Positions 21,545-33,556 of a DNA stretch of 64,000 nucleotides are shown piece by piece (position 1 is the stretch's first letter; each line of letters begins with the position of its first letter). The stretch is taken from positions 67,411,897 through 67,475,896 of the forward strand of contig CP136063.1 in NCBI GenBank assembly GCA_032622095.1. The letters run 5' to 3'. Made by a program: the position numbers and the translations under genes. Under the pieces are notes generated by a model. The model was not told the DNA's origin, searched no databases, and was given only the letters and a program-made list of their open reading frames with translations. Source of the DNA: Siphonodentalium dalli (Eukaryota > Mollusca > Scaphopoda > Gadilida > Siphonodentaliidae).

Positions 21545-21985
21545 TACTGGAATCCGCTAGTCCGTCCATCGTCCTTCCATCCGTGGACACAAATTGTCCA
21601 GAGTTTTTAGTACTTTGTATACTTATTCCTACATATTCCGCTCAATTTTTTAAAAACTTGGCACAGTTATTAAATAACATGGGAACCTGTGCACCTGCGA
21701 TTATGAGGTGCAACAAACATTTTTTTTGGTGGAGTTATCCCCCTTTTTTGACTCAGAAATTTTTCAGGATTTAGTCGGAAATATGGCTTGCTGCCATTTA
21801 CCAGAAAGCTCTCGGTGAGAGCTTTCAGATGAATGGCAACAAGCCATATTTCCGACTAAATCTTGAAAAAATTCCCATAATTCTGTTGTAGGTTGAAAAA
21901 TACACAAATGTATGACATATACATGTATACCGCCTTCATATACTTGCCATGGTCAAAGATATTTTCCAGCTGTTTCCAATTTTTC
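21545..21985. repeat. Dispersed repeat R fragment and TAP relic
   Basis: TACTGGAATCCGCTAGTCCGTCC starts a moderately repeated family (R) also seen near 36075, 48690 and 52690. From 21765 a TAP palindrome lacking both outer ends is joined to the same 90-bp 3' flank (CCGCCTTCATATACTTGCC) as the relic at 16154, so the two loci share a composite ancestor. Confidence 0.65.
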
Positions 21986-22173
21986 ACACAGAAGTGAAAC
22001 AAATTCTCTTTATTTCTTCCATATCAGGAATAGACTAACATGGAACACTCTTTTCTGTTACTTTGGCTTGCAAATGGCTGTTGGAACCAAATATCCTGTT
22101 CAAAGTTGTATTTTGTATTACTTCAATGTGTCTTTCAGGGACATATAGTGCTTGTACAAAGGCAGGTCAAGTA

Positions 22174-22354
22174 CAGTAATGCCATAAATTGACTCCTTAA
22201 CCACAGCAGAATTGTGGGTAATTTTTCAGGATTTAATCCGAAATATGGCTTGTTGCCATTCATTAATGGCAACAAGCCATATTTCAGACTAAATCCTGAA
22301 AAGTTACCCTTAATTATGCTGTGGTTAAGGAATTGATTATTTAGGGCATTACTG
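22174..22354. mobile_element. TAP element, central deletion
   Basis: TA-flanked. The GAAAGCTCTC centre is missing, so the arms meet at CCATTCATTAATGG, a perfect short palindrome. Confidence 0.85.
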
Positions 22355-22356
22355 TA

Positions 22357-23703
22357 TTTATAAAAAAAAGTTAAAATTATCAGGTGAATTTTGGAGTGCA
22401 AACTGCATTGTGGCTTTAAAATGATCAGCATCATTACGATAAACTAGGAAATTGGTGTGTCCTAAACCAATTCGAACATAGCGGTTCGGCGGATGTCTGG
22501 CTGCAAATGGACATGCCGCCCATGTGGCTCGGAACTGACAAAAGGTCGGAGAGGCAACAATTGAATAAACTAGTGATAATATTCATAGGCATATTCAAGG
22601 AGAGCATTCCCGGAGGCCATAATGGTTTGTGGTGCAGCTAAGAAATGATTACGATGTAAAACAGACCTCACCCAATAATCAATTATCTGAGAGTTACCAG
22701 TCTATTTGCGAGGTACCAGTCATTTGGTAACTCCCCATCGATTTCTGTATGGGAATACGGCAGATGATGGAAACAAGGATGAGTTGATGAATTTACGATT
22801 CGGGTTCCGATAACCTCGGACCATTATAGAAGAGTATTAATTGAGTCATTGCAGAAAAGTGCAGCTTTCTGATTATCAATTAGTTTTTTTTTAAATGGGG
22901 CTGCATTAGTTCAATAAATTCTGATTATTTTGTGTAATTATCCCCCCTCGCAAACCATGAGATATTAGCTGGGTTCAGCCACACGTATGTGTAACTTGTA
23001 ACATGTATTACCATGCTATGGAGATGCAAATGTTTGAACCAGTCAGATGATTTTGCGGCGCCAAACCTACACGTTTATATAATCAGCCAACGTCTAGCTA
23101 AACATATAAATTATAGTCGGGTGTCGAGAACAAGTGACCACAATTGCGACCAGTGAATTAAACATAAGATCTTTCCGTGCAGGCATTTCTCTGCCTGTAC
23201 AGCATTGATCGCTCATCCATGGCCTGCCATTGTCTGCAGTGAGGTGATTGTTTGATAGGATTATCATTGCTAACCTCGGGTGTTATATTGGCATTCAGAT
23301 TGATGGTTTGTATTGCCGAGTCAATGTTGCTGTTAGGTCACATTTTATTAATATTGGTCAATGGTGGAAATTGAAGCTCTTTATTTTTCGCTTTCGGCAT
23401 TTATCATAGATCTTATATACAATCAATGAAAATGCCCCTGAATCACACGGTCACAGCCTGCATGCATATACCCGGTAAGACAATGATTGATTGTGTTGTT
23501 AAGCAATACTGACAAATGATCTACCAAAAATGCGACATGATGATACACCGGCAATGTCTTGTCATTACAAAAGAATGAATAAGTTTTGCTTGTGTATATC
23601 CCCCCCCCCACGGATACACATGTGTATAATACACAATTAAGCATTTCTATCTCCCTGTATAGTGAATTGTAGTCCGGGTTCACTTTAGACTGCCATATAT
23701 AGG
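22357..23703. other. Low-copy sequence
   Basis: No gene was recognised. A minus-strand frame at 23423-23683 (86 codons) has ordinary composition but no splice or start support. A short poly-C tract lies at 23600. Confidence 0.4.
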
Positions 23704-23705
23704 TA

Positions 23706-23870
23706 CAGTAATGCCCTAAATAATCGACTCCTTAACCACAGCAGAATTATGGGTAACTTTTCAGTGAGAGCTTTCCGATGAATGCCAACAAGCCATATTT
23801 CCGACTAAATCCTGAAAAGTTACCCATAATTCTGCTGTGGTTAAGGAGTCGATTATTCAGAGCATTACTA
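23706..23870. mobile_element. TAP element, left arm shortened
   Basis: TA-flanked. The left arm jumps from GGGTAACTTTTCAG straight to the central GTGAGAGCTTTCCGATG, so about 50 bp of left arm are missing while the right arm is complete. Confidence 0.85.
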
Positions 23871-23872
23871 TA

Positions 23873-24729
23873 TAGGTACAACATTGTACCACATAAAACA
23901 CTAATATAAAGTAAACTCATTATTAAACACACTTGTGTTCTTCTGTGTTCTCCTGCCAGTATAATCCTGTCGGTTAGGTTCAGATTCAGCATAATTATTA
24001 GGTCAAATTGACGATATATCGGCCAATCTTGGACTATATTTATTGCTGATTGACAGATTTTATCAGAACGTTTGGATTTAATTCCCAGGACGATCCCAAG
24101 TATTGGGTGTTTTTATTTAGGAGAGTGCTCCCGGCAATAAAGTAGACTGGCTAATGGATGGAAGGCAATCCTCCTACGGAATTAATCTACATCTCTCTAC
24201 CTGATAAGATGACAAATATAGAAAGGATTTTATAGATCTCAGGAGTCTTCCAGAATCAATAGTCTTAAGAGTATTAAAATTTAGACAGATTTTGTTCTTA
24301 TACCAATCATAGTTATTGCACAAATAGCATGTTATTGTCAAGATCATAGGCAGTGTTAGTAAACAAAAACATGTTATGGTATAGTACAGTGTGAAGATAT
24401 CCCACTAGGTGAACCTTGGTTATAATACCATGTTGTTTACAACATACGGTATAGCGCTAAGGCCAAACAAAAAAAGGGTTTTGGTTCTTGGGGAATTTTT
24501 TTTTCAAATCAATGAGAGTAAATGTCAATGTGAACTCCTTAGCAAGCTTCAACCAAGACTCTAGTATCCATTTAATTGTTGCTCAAATTGTAAAATTCGG
24601 ATGCATCACATGATATTCAGAAGGACCTTTATATAAAAGGTGTGCTCCAATAAAAATCCACTCGTTTGACAATATGGACCATTATGTTTTTCTTACTATA
24701 AAAAGGATAGGAGTGGCCACCCACCCAGG
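23873..24729. other. Low-copy sequence
   Basis: No gene or named repeat was recognised. Confidence 0.4.
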
Positions 24730-24731
24730 TA

Positions 24732-24944
24732 CAGTAATGCTCTAAGTAATCGACTTCTTAACCACAGCAGAATTATGGGTAACTTTTCAGGATTTAGTCG
24801 GAAATATGGCTTGTTGCCATTCATTGGAAAGCTCTCCCCGAGAGCTTTCCGATGAATGGCAACAAGCCATATTTCCGACTAAATCCTGATAAGTTACCCA
24901 TAATTCTGCTGTAGTTATGGAGTCGATTACTTAGGGCATTGCTG
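24732..24944. mobile_element. TAP element
   Basis: Complete 213-bp TA-flanked palindrome. The variant TAAGTAATCG/CGATTACTTA is present in both arms, where most copies have TAAATAATCG/CGATTATTTA. Confidence 0.9.
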
Positions 24945-24946
24945 TA

Positions 24947-26438
24947 CATATTGTCCTTGTTGGCGCTTGATTACCCTGATCTTATAAATATTCACATTGT
25001 CCACAATAAAACACACTCAGACTACACTCAGTTCTTAAATGACCAGTGCAGCTTGGAGGGCCACAGTTGACATTTACTAGTAATATGATAAAACATTCAG
25101 TGGAAACTACAATAACAGTTTCCTATATATTAGTGGTCATGCTGTTCCGTAATTGAGGTTCTTTGTAAAACTGTGGCATTTAAATTAATCATTCAAAATT
25201 TATCCAGCATTTATGGAGCAACGATTTAACATGAGCAGACCTACTGTTTAGTAATGGAAGTTCTTTGTAAAACCGTGGCATTTAAAATTTATCATTTAAA
25301 ATATATGCAGCATTTATGGAGCAATTTAACATGAGAAGTAAACACAGTGTGATGTAATTGCACAATTTTCTTGTTTTCACTGGATTGTCGCTGGTGTTTA
25401 CGACCCTGTGGAGGATTACGATTATATCCCATATATTGATCCCATGACAAAGTCAGCCTGCAGTATTGGAAGCCGAGTCTTTTATATCAATCGTACTGAG
25501 TCACGACGGATGTTATCCGCATCCCAGAGGACATATCGTTAACTATCATGTTATTTTTTCCTTTCTTTGTTTCCTGATTGGATGATTACATGTGCGTTTA
25601 GTGATATCAGAGATTATTGGGTAAATCATAAAGCAATCATAACTGTTTGGAATCGGGAGTTTAATATTCCGCGGGAGTTTATTCTGAGCTGACATGGACT
25701 GCCGTGTCACCGCAGGGTTGTTGTTCTAGGCTTAGATGCATTAGGAGTGATTGTTTCAATGATTCCTGTTTCTGTACTTTGGTTGTAATGACATTAGAAG
25801 CCACCTTACTTGTTAAATTGATGTCTGGATTCTATACACATGGGATATTTTGTTCAGATCATTCCTAGGTAGCTTCCAGACAGATCGTTATTTATCTTTG
25901 ATGTGCTAATGTGACTTCCTGAATATCAGACTTATATACATTTTTTCTAGCCGTTTGTCAGCACTTCTGCGTACTTCTTATTCTCCGGGGTTATTCATTT
26001 TTATCTGTTTATATAAAATTCATGAAATTGGCGTAGCCAGGATTCTGAATCTAGGCCGAGCTGTTAGAAAAGAGTGGGGGTGGGGTGAGGGTTTTGTTAG
26101 ACTTATTACATTCAAAGCTACATATATAACCTGGGTTCATTTTAAAGGTTCATGCAGAATTTACAGGCTGCATAGTCTGAGTTCAAAGAAAACAGGTACT
26201 GCATGGTATAAAAAAATATCAAGAAAACTTGCACCTTTTTTACTTCACAAAGATAAAGTTTTGGAATTTGAAGTCTACTCAATATGGTAGGAGCCTAGAT
26301 ATTCATGAAGTCTCATAAATAAGCTTGAAGCACATTTTTTTTATAAAAATTAAAACTTTTTGGCCTGGGAATTGCAAGAAGTGCGAGTCTAGGTTTGGAA
26401 CCCAATCATGGTGTCTTTTAACCCTGTTATGAAGCACA
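24947..26438. other. Low-copy sequence with a two-unit repeat
   Basis: A unit of about 100 bp (GTTCTTTGTAAAACYGTGGCATTTAAA...GCATTTATGGAGCAA) occurs twice, near 25158 and 25258. A plus-strand frame at 25955-26290 (111 codons) has no recognised motif. No gene is supported. Confidence 0.45.
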
Positions 26439-26440
26439 TA

Positions 26441-26682
26441 CAGTAATGCCCAAAGTATATGACCCTTAAACCATCGACGTAATATAGATCGATGCTTAAA
26501 CCACAGCAGAATTATGGGAAATTTGTCAGGATTTTGTCGTAAATATGGCTTGTTGCCATTCATTGGAAAGCTCTCAACGAGAGCTTTCCGATGAATGGCA
26601 ACAAGCCATATTTCCGACTAAATCCTGAAAAATTTCCCCTAATTCTGCTGTGGTTTAGGGGTAGATTATTTAAGACATTACA
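26441..26682. mobile_element. TAP element with left-arm insertion
   Basis: TA-flanked. An extra 25-30 bp (near ATCGACGTAATATAGATCGATG) lies in the left arm after the terminal 20 bp, and the right terminal bases are mutated (GACATTACA). Confidence 0.85.
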
Positions 26683-26775
26683 TATAGTGTAATCTGGTTT
26701 GCCGTCCATGCAAATGTACCCAACAGCTACAGAACATTATCTCTCAATGAAACACGTCCAAACTACATTCATTTC

Positions 26776-27281
26776 TTAACCCTTTAATGACTGGAGCTGC
26801 ACTGGTGCAACATTAAAGATCCTGTGCCAATGCATCCTCTTATATATGCGAGTCTCTCATAGGGAGCCTCGCATATATAAAAGAATGAACTGGCTTACAA
26901 GGTCAAGGTAAATATTGTTAGGCCAATGTATTCTCTTATATATGTGAGGTTCTCTATGGTAGACTCACATATAAAAGAGAATTGGCACAGGGTTTTTGCA
27001 AAAATTCAGGAAACTCCAATCATGAAAGGGGCGGTTAGCCCTGCCCATCTCAGGCTCCCCTTTTATACCTTCCATGACTAGAAATTTAGCGAAAACCTTG
27101 TGCCAATGCATTCTCTTATATATGCGAGTATCCCATAGGGAGCCTCGCATAAAAAGAGAATGCATAACAATATTTGCCTTGACGTTGTAAGCCAGTGCTT
27201 TCTCTTATATATGCGAGGATCCCTATGGGAGACAGGATCTTTAATGCTGCACCAGCGCAGCTCCCGTCATGAAAGAGTTAA
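26776..27281. mobile_element. Two fused PB2 elements
   Basis: TTAA lies at 26776 and 27278. Ends are CCCTTTAATGACTGGAGC and GCGCAGCTCCCGTCATGAAA. A unique junction near 27010-27080 lies between two half-elements. Four core hairpins are present. The left flank CACGTCCAAACTACATTC recurs near 47600. Confidence 0.75.
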
Positions 27282-27406
27282 AGCTGTGTTACTGTTCATA
27301 GGTCACCATATGTCACATGTTAACTAGATCAAACTGTTTTCTGTTTAATAATTTTATAATTCCTTTATTTTACTTTTGACTGACGACTGTTTTTCTCTCT
27401 TTGTAG

Positions 27407-27459
27407 GACCCAAATCTCGTAACAGATTTTGTTGAATTGGATTATATTCTGAATAAAAG
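27407..27459 (+). CDS. Candidate internal exon, unidentified gene
   Basis: The block is preceded by a branch-point-like CTGAC, a clean polypyrimidine tract (TGTTTTTCTCTCTTTGTAG) and followed by AAAAG|GTGAAT. Only one frame is open across its 53 bp and it reads DPNLVTDFVELDYILNK plus two bases. It lies in low-copy sequence between repeats. The two leftover bases fit the one leading base of the candidate at 51167. No protein family was recognised. Chance occurrence cannot be excluded in 64 kb. Confidence 0.4.
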
Positions 27460-27659
27460 GTGAATATATGTTCTTCACAAGATCAATCCAAATGTTGATC
27501 AATTATTATCCTACAGATGATAAGTGCATGAGGGAAAATAAAGACCATTTTACTATATGAGGGTGACACAGCCCCTACCTCATTGAATCTTCAAAAATGC
27601 CAGTTAATAGAGAGCGGTGAATCATGAGTACAAGTTAAGAAAATATGGAACAGATACAT

Positions 27660-27752
27660 GCAGCAATGCCCTAAATAATCAACTCCTTAACCACAGCAAA
27701 ATTATGGGTAACTTTTCAGGATTTAGTCGGAAATATGGCTTGTTGCCATTCA
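27660..27752. mobile_element. TAP left half
   Basis: One arm only, from GCAGCAATGCCC to GGCTTGTTGCCATTCAG, joined to unique sequence. The terminal bases are mutated and no partner arm follows. Confidence 0.8.
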
Positions 27753-27871
27753 GAGGGGTATGAATCCTGCGTACCGCCTGAATCCCACATACCAAAAGAG
27801 GGGGAGGGTGACACTCTCCAAAATGAACCTACTAGTACATGTGATGCCAAACATGATAGTCTGTTACAAGA

Positions 27872-28154
27872 GTTCAAGTCAAGTCTTGAAATAGTGTGCC
27901 TGTCATTTGCAGAATGAGGTCCCCAGAGGGAGAATTTAGTGATGCTACCCCGCATAGCGGGTTAGCATCACCAAATTCACCGTCTGGAAACCTCATTCTG
28001 CTGAGTTGCAAACAGAATGAGGTCCCCAGAAGGTGAATTTGGTGATGCTAGCCCGCCGGGCTAGCCCGCTAGGCGGGGTAGCATCACTAAATTCACCCTC
28101 TGGGGACCTCATTCTGCAAATGACAGACACACTATTTCAAGGCTTGGTTCAAGT
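27872..28154. mobile_element. DH-hAT element, short form, with 8-bp TSD
   Basis: The perfect TSD GTTCAAGT lies at 27872-27879 and 28147-28154. The left end is CAAGTCTTGAAATAG. The second hairpin loop contains a duplicated CTAGCCCGC. Confidence 0.95.
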
Positions 28155-28852
28155 TATAAACTGCAAAGTTTTGATGTCAGCAGATAAAGATGGTACAAAA
28201 GCATCAATGTGTTTTGGTATCATGAAGCCAAAAATCTCTGGATCGCAGAGAGATGAAATATAGAATGGTATGAAGCACCGTATAACAGCTGCTTATACAA
28301 ATGTTTACTGTAGGTAATTAATAGTAATTAGTCTCTAACACAAGAATGAGTATCTCACAAATTACCCAATAGCAGAGATGATCCCAGTAATGTAGTCATT
28401 ACGCCTGGGGATACTATGGGTATATTGTAGGGGTGATTTCAGGTTATCAGCGAGATCAGGCTTATATCATGGTAACATTGTAACATGGTATGCCAGCATA
28501 ATGACTGACATTCATATTCAACTAGGCATCAAACCTCGGCATCAGGCTCATTAGATCACAATCGGAGTTCACACAAAAATTAGCTGACACTCATTAGAAA
28601 CACTTGTGTCAGGGACGCAGGTGAGAAAAAAACTGCGAAGGGGCATAACTTACAGAAAAGACACACTATTTACGTTTGTTCGAAAAAACAATAACCCCTT
28701 GATTACCAAATTGATCAGAGATTATCCGACCCTTGGGGGCAGGGAAAAACTAAATAAATGGAAATTTTCAAACAGGTGAACTACTAAAAAATATTTACAG
28801 CTGATATATATAAAGTTGTTACAGCTATAACAACAACAACTGTCAGCAAAAA
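28155..28852. other. Low-copy sequence
   Basis: No gene was recognised. CGCAG|GTGAGA at 28619 is donor-like, but the upstream block has stops in all frames. Confidence 0.4.
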
Positions 28853-28854
28853 TA

Positions 28855-29067
28855 CAGTAATGCTCTAATTAATCGACTCCTTAACCACAGCAGAATTATG
28901 GGTAACTTTTCATGATTTAGTCGGAAATATGGCTTGTTGCCATTCATCGGAAAGCTATCGCCGACAGCATTTCGATGAATGGCAACAAGCCATATTTCTG
29001 ACTAAATCCTGAAAAGTTACCCATAATTCTGCTGTGGTTAAGGAGTCGATTACTTAGGGCATTACTG
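28855..29067. mobile_element. TAP element
   Basis: Complete TA-flanked palindrome. Its two arms differ at the centre (GGAAAGCTATCGCC and GACAGCATTTCGATG). Confidence 0.9.
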
Positions 29068-29069
29068 TA

Positions 29070-29635
29070 CTAGACAGGTTTGATTAGAAAAAAAATGACG
29101 AAAATTGTACCAGACAAAATTTGTAATGGACCGTTTTTATGGCTACTGGTAACCAAATTTACCAGTTTCCTATGTCGGATACTATTATTGGATTATCACT
29201 CAGTCGTTCCATGAAATAAGCTATACTATTGGCAGGTCACCATTTGTTTGCTAAAACAAGCTATTTGATTGGCAGATGACACAGTGTAAACTGGGAAGTA
29301 GATTTGTGGTCTACCATTATTTGGTGCCAATTTTCTCTCAGAACTGTAATTGTTCCGTGACCCGCATTCTCATGGAGTTCCTGGAAATTAATTGTTTCTT
29401 GGGAACCATTGGAGCAAAATGATCACCACTTTGGGTGCGCTGGCTACAGAGTAAATTGATGTTGTCATTGGGCCAGTTCATCACTGATTACTCACTGCCT
29501 CGATCAATTGAAAATCCATAAACTTATCATGTCTACTCCATCTTTATAGATTTTCCATCATGGTGCTAATAAGAGGAATTGGACTTCAGATTTAACAGAA
29601 TATCTATATTGCTTATTCAGCAGAAATTTACATGC
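29070..29635. other. Low-copy sequence
   Basis: No gene or named repeat was recognised. Confidence 0.4.
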
Positions 29636-29637
29636 TA

Positions 29638-29815
29638 CAGTAATGCCCTAAATAATCGACTCCTTAACCACAGCAGAATTATGGGTAATTTTTCAGGATT
29701 TAGTCTCCCCGAGAGCTTTCCGATGAATGGCAACAAGCCATATTTCCGACTAAATCCTGAAAAATTACCCATAATTCTGCTGTGGTTAAGGAGTCGATTA
29801 TTTAGGGCATTACTG
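29638..29815. mobile_element. TAP element, left arm shortened
   Basis: TA-flanked. The left arm goes from GGATTTAGTC directly to TCCCCGAGAGC, and the right arm is complete. The same kind of one-armed loss is seen at 23706. Confidence 0.9.
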
Positions 29816-30136
29816 TATAAACACAGTCTAAGTTAACTACAGACCCACTTATAAATAGTGGGTCTGATAATCTGATTGCTTGTCATAGACTTATTTTTTC
29901 AGAACTGCAGGATTCCATGTCAGTAGCCCCAATCAGAACTCACTATTAGTAGCACCAAGATAAAAGTGTCTAATCAAAACGATTATTAAATGTTACCGGA
30001 TGTGACATAATTTTGGGGTGTTCCTGGCAATGAAAAGTTGGCGGAATACAATAGACTCTGTATTAGTATGAATAATGTTAACACAGACTTCACACCAATA
30101 GAAATCTTTCGGCACCTGTATTATCTGTCGTCTGCT

Positions 30137-30404
30137 AAAGCCTTATGAAATATATATATATATAGTGTGCCTGTCATTTGCAGAATGAGGTCCCCAGAGG
30201 GTGAATTTAGTGATGCTACCCCGCATAGCGGGCTAGCATCACCAAATTCACCCTCTGGGGACCTCATTCTGCTTACACCTCAGCAGAATGAGGTTCCCAG
30301 AGGGTGAATTTGGTGATGCTAGCCCGCTATGCGGGGTAGCATCACTAAATTCACCCTCTGGGAACCTCATTCTGCAAATGACAGACACACTATTTCAAGA
30401 CTTG
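30137..30404. mobile_element. DH-hAT element nested in PB4, with 8-bp TSD
   Basis: The perfect TSD CGTCTGCT lies at 30129-30136 and 30405-30412. The left end is altered by an AT microsatellite (AAAGCCTTATGAAATATATA). The first hairpin has GTCCCCAG/CTGGGGAC and the second GTTCCCAG/CTGGGAAC, each symmetric within itself. Confidence 0.9.
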
Positions 30405-30464
30405 CGTCTGCTTATATTACCTGAACATCCCTCCAGATGAATAACATAAACCATTCCAATATTA

Positions 30465-30570
30465 TTAGTTATCTTCGGCAACATCGGGGGTACATGGAGA
30501 TTTAATACCTGGATGTCGATTTTGAGACATCCAGGTATTAAATCTCCATGTACCCCACGATGTTGCTGGA
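30465..30570. repeat. Long hairpin with about 50-bp arms
   Basis: The arms begin GCAACATCGGGGGTACATGG and end with the inverse CCATGTACCCCACGATGTTGC around a GATGTCGATTTTGAGACATC centre. Few mismatches are visible. It lies inside the unit that splits the PB4 copy. Confidence 0.8.
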
Positions 30571-30963
30571 GATAACGATTTTGTCCCCACAACAATAACC
30601 ACGTCTCCTTAATTTAAGTGTGTTTTTCATAGGTTGTCCGATTAATTCACACCAATAAGAATAATTCAGTAGCTGACATAAGGACCCGGCGTCAGGTGAC
30701 GTCAAATTCGGCGTGCGAGAGCAACGTCACGATTGGTGGAAACTGCCAGTTCAAGGGTCATTCATATACCCCCCGATGTTTCACGTGCTCATATACCCCC
30801 GATGTTTGGCGCACGTTCTCTTATACCCCGCCGTCAAGGGTGATGGGGGACATGGTGATTTAAACGTGGCGTTGTAGCCAATCAGATTGCTAGTTACAAC
30901 CGGATGTGGGGACAAATACTTTTATAACTGAATGGGAGGATCCATTAAAGAAAGGGTTAATTG

Positions 30964-31622
30964 TTAACCCTTTTGTGATGTGAGTTGCCCGGGTGCGGCA
31001 TTAAAGATCCTGTGCCAGTTCATTCTCTTATATATGCGAGTCTCCCATAGACAGCCTCGCATATATAAGAGAATGCACTGGCTTACATGGTCAAGGTAAA
31101 TAAATATTGTTAGACCAATGCATTCTCTAATATATGCAAGGCGACTCACATATACATGTATAAGAGAATGCATTGTCTTACAAGGTCAAGGTAAATATTG
31201 TCAGGTCAATGTATTCTCTTTTAATATATATGCAAGGCTCGATCCTAAGGGAGACTCTCATATAAGAGAATGCATTGGCCTAACAATATTTATTTACCTT
31301 GACCATGTAAGCCAGTGCATTCTCTTATATATGCTAGTCTTTCTCCCATAGGGAGCCTCGCATATATAAGAGAATGGACTGGCTTACATGGTCAAGGTAA
31401 ATAAATATTGTTAGGCCAATGCATTCTCTTATATATGCAAGGCGACTCACATATATATGTATAAGAGAATGCATTGTCTTACGAGGTCAAGGTAAATATT
31501 GTCAGGTCAATGTATTCTCTTATATATGCAAGGCTCCCTAAGGGAGACTCTCATATATAAAAGAATGCATTGGCACAGGGTTTTCCCTAAATTTCAGGAG
31601 GCTCCAGTCATGGAAGGTTTAA
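30964..31622. mobile_element. PB2 element, expanded, six hairpin units
   Basis: TTAA lies at 30964-30967 and 31619-31622. The left end is CCCTTTTGTGATG and the right end CAGGAGGCTCCAGTCATGGA. Core hairpins repeat at about 31015, 31115, 31205, 31315, 31420 and 31510. The block 31090-31235 is nearly repeated at 31390-31540, so the interior was tandemly duplicated. Confidence 0.8.
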
Positions 31623-31719
31623 CATCTGCTGATATGTGTCTATGATATCTCTCAGTTAGAATTATGGTTTCCCCCTCCCAGAGGGAACTTATTATGACTC
31701 TCCGACATATGTCGGATGT

Positions 31720-32948
31720 TTGTCAGACAGATAAGATCCCCACCCCCAGACAGTCCTGGCCACTACGGTATAACTCATCAGGATTAACATTCAGTGACAT
31801 GATATGTGGCCTCGAATCTCATTCACACAGATAAGATCGCCACCCCCCCCCCCCCCCAGACAGTCCTGGCCACTACGGTATAACTCATCAGGATTAACAT
31901 TCAGTGACATGATATGTGCCCTCGAATCTCATTCACACAGATAAGATCCCCACCCCCAGACAGTCCTGGCCACTACGGTATAACTCATCAGGATTAACAT
32001 TCAGTGACATGATATGTGCCCTCGAATCTCATTCACACAGATAGGATCCCCACCCCCAGACAGTCCTGGCCACTACGGTATAACTCATCAGGATTAACAT
32101 TCAGTGACATGATATGTGCCCTCGAATCTCATTCACACAGATAGGATCCCCACCCCCAGACAGTCCTGGCCACTAGGGTATAACTCATCAGGATTAACAT
32201 TCAGTGATATGATATGTGCCCTCGAATCTCATTCACACAGATAAGATCCCCACCCCCAGACAGTCCTGGCCACTACGGTATAACTCATCAGGATTAACAT
32301 TCAGTGACATGATATGTGCCCTCGAATCTCATTCACACAGATAAGATCCCCACCCCCAGACAGTCCTGGCCACTATGGTATAACTCATCAGGATTAACAT
32401 TCAGTGACATGATATGTGCCCTCGAATCTCATTCACACAGATAGGATCCCCACCCCCAGACAGTCCTGGCCACTACGGTATAACTCATCAGGATTAACAT
32501 TCAGTGACATGATATGTGCCCTCGAATCTCATTCACACAGATAGGATCCCCACCCCCAGACAGTCCTGGCCACTAGGGTATAACTCATCAGGATTAACAT
32601 TCAGTGACATGATATGTGCCCTCGAATCTCATTCACACAGATAGGATCCCCACCCCCAGACAGTCCTGGCCACTATGGTATAACTCATCAGGATTAACAT
32701 TCAGTGACATGATATGTGCCCTCGAATCTCATTCACACAGATAGGATCCCCACCCCCAGACAGTCCTGGCCACTACGGTATAACTCATCAGGATTAACAT
32801 TCAGTGACATGATATGTGCCCTCGAATCTCATTCACACAGATAGGATCCCCACCCCCAGACAGTCCTGGCCACTAGGGTATAACTCATCAGGATTAACAT
32901 TCAGTGACATGATATGTGCCCTCGAATCTCATTCACACAGATAGGATC
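31720..32948. repeat. 100-bp tandem array, 12 units
   Basis: CTCGAATCTCATTCACACAG recurs at 31811, then every 100 bp from 31921 to 32921. The first gap is 110 bp because of a poly-C expansion near 31845. Units differ mainly at CACTACGG/CACTAGGG/CACTATGG and ATAAGATC/ATAGGATC, and these variants alternate in blocks. Single relics of the unit edge recur near 33830. Confidence 0.97.
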
Positions 32949-33040
32949 TTATTCATATTTTCTTCAAGACAGTTCTGGCCATGCAGGGATTTTAGGGAAC
33001 AAATTGGCCGAATATGGGACCCATTTCTAATGGGGAACTA

Positions 33041-33120
33041 CAGTAATGCCCTAAGTAAATCCTGAAAAGTTACCCATAATTCTGCTGTGGTTAAGAAGTC
33101 GATTACTTGGAGCATTACTG
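33041..33120. mobile_element. TAP element reduced to 80 bp
   Basis: TA-flanked. The left terminal 16 bp (CAGTAATGCCCTAAGT) are joined directly to the right-arm tail AAATCCTGAAAAGTTACCC. Confidence 0.85.
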
Positions 33121-33556
33121 TAGTCAGTTTTTTTTTTTATCCTAAAATTCACTATTCTCAGAATTTGCACCAATTTAAAACCAACAGTTACTTGAGATAA
33201 GCAGGCTATGCATGACCAGTGGTAAAATCTTTATTTCTTTGTTTGTAGAAGTTGTATTGTATTCATGAGAAGGGGGGAAATGGAGTTATATTATGGTCTT
33301 ATTTGTGGATATTCTTTAATGATAAGTGCAACAGATTGGAATTGACACTATACTAGGTAAGAGTAATATATATTGAAATGCCTGAGGGTTTTGGACTTCA
33401 TGCTGTCAAGTGGCATGTTTTAAGGGCATGCATTCCCTGTCACTGTGTGAGCAAATGTTAGGACTATCCCTTTATGAAGATATTCATAATAACAATACTT
33501 GTTTCAAGGTTATTTATAAATCATTGTTATACCTAATAGGAAATGTTCAGATTTTA

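Larger units (their letters stand above)
30105..30963. mobile_element. PB4 element carrying two insertions
   Basis: The fragments CTGTATTATCTGTC (30115), TATATTACCTGAACATCCCTCC (30411) and TTTATAACTGAATGGGAGGA...AAAGGGTTAA (30921-30960) align with the PB4 copy at 49938. They are separated by a DH-hAT (30137-30404) and a unit of about 450 bp with a long hairpin (30470-30918). Confidence 0.7.

Noticed and set aside
29907-29966. Good acceptor TTATTTTTTCAG followed by about 19 open codons.
   Set aside because: No donor follows before the stop.
31720-32948. Regular direct repeats considered as a CRISPR array.
   Set aside because: Units are contiguous 100-bp repeats without variable spacers, in eukaryotic-type sequence.
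33249-33356. Exon-like block with excellent acceptor (TTCTTTGTTTGTAG) and donor (CTAG|GTAAGA).
   Set aside because: All three frames contain a stop; the best has TAG exactly at its 3' end. It may be a non-coding exon, but it mainly shows how often such signals arise by chance.
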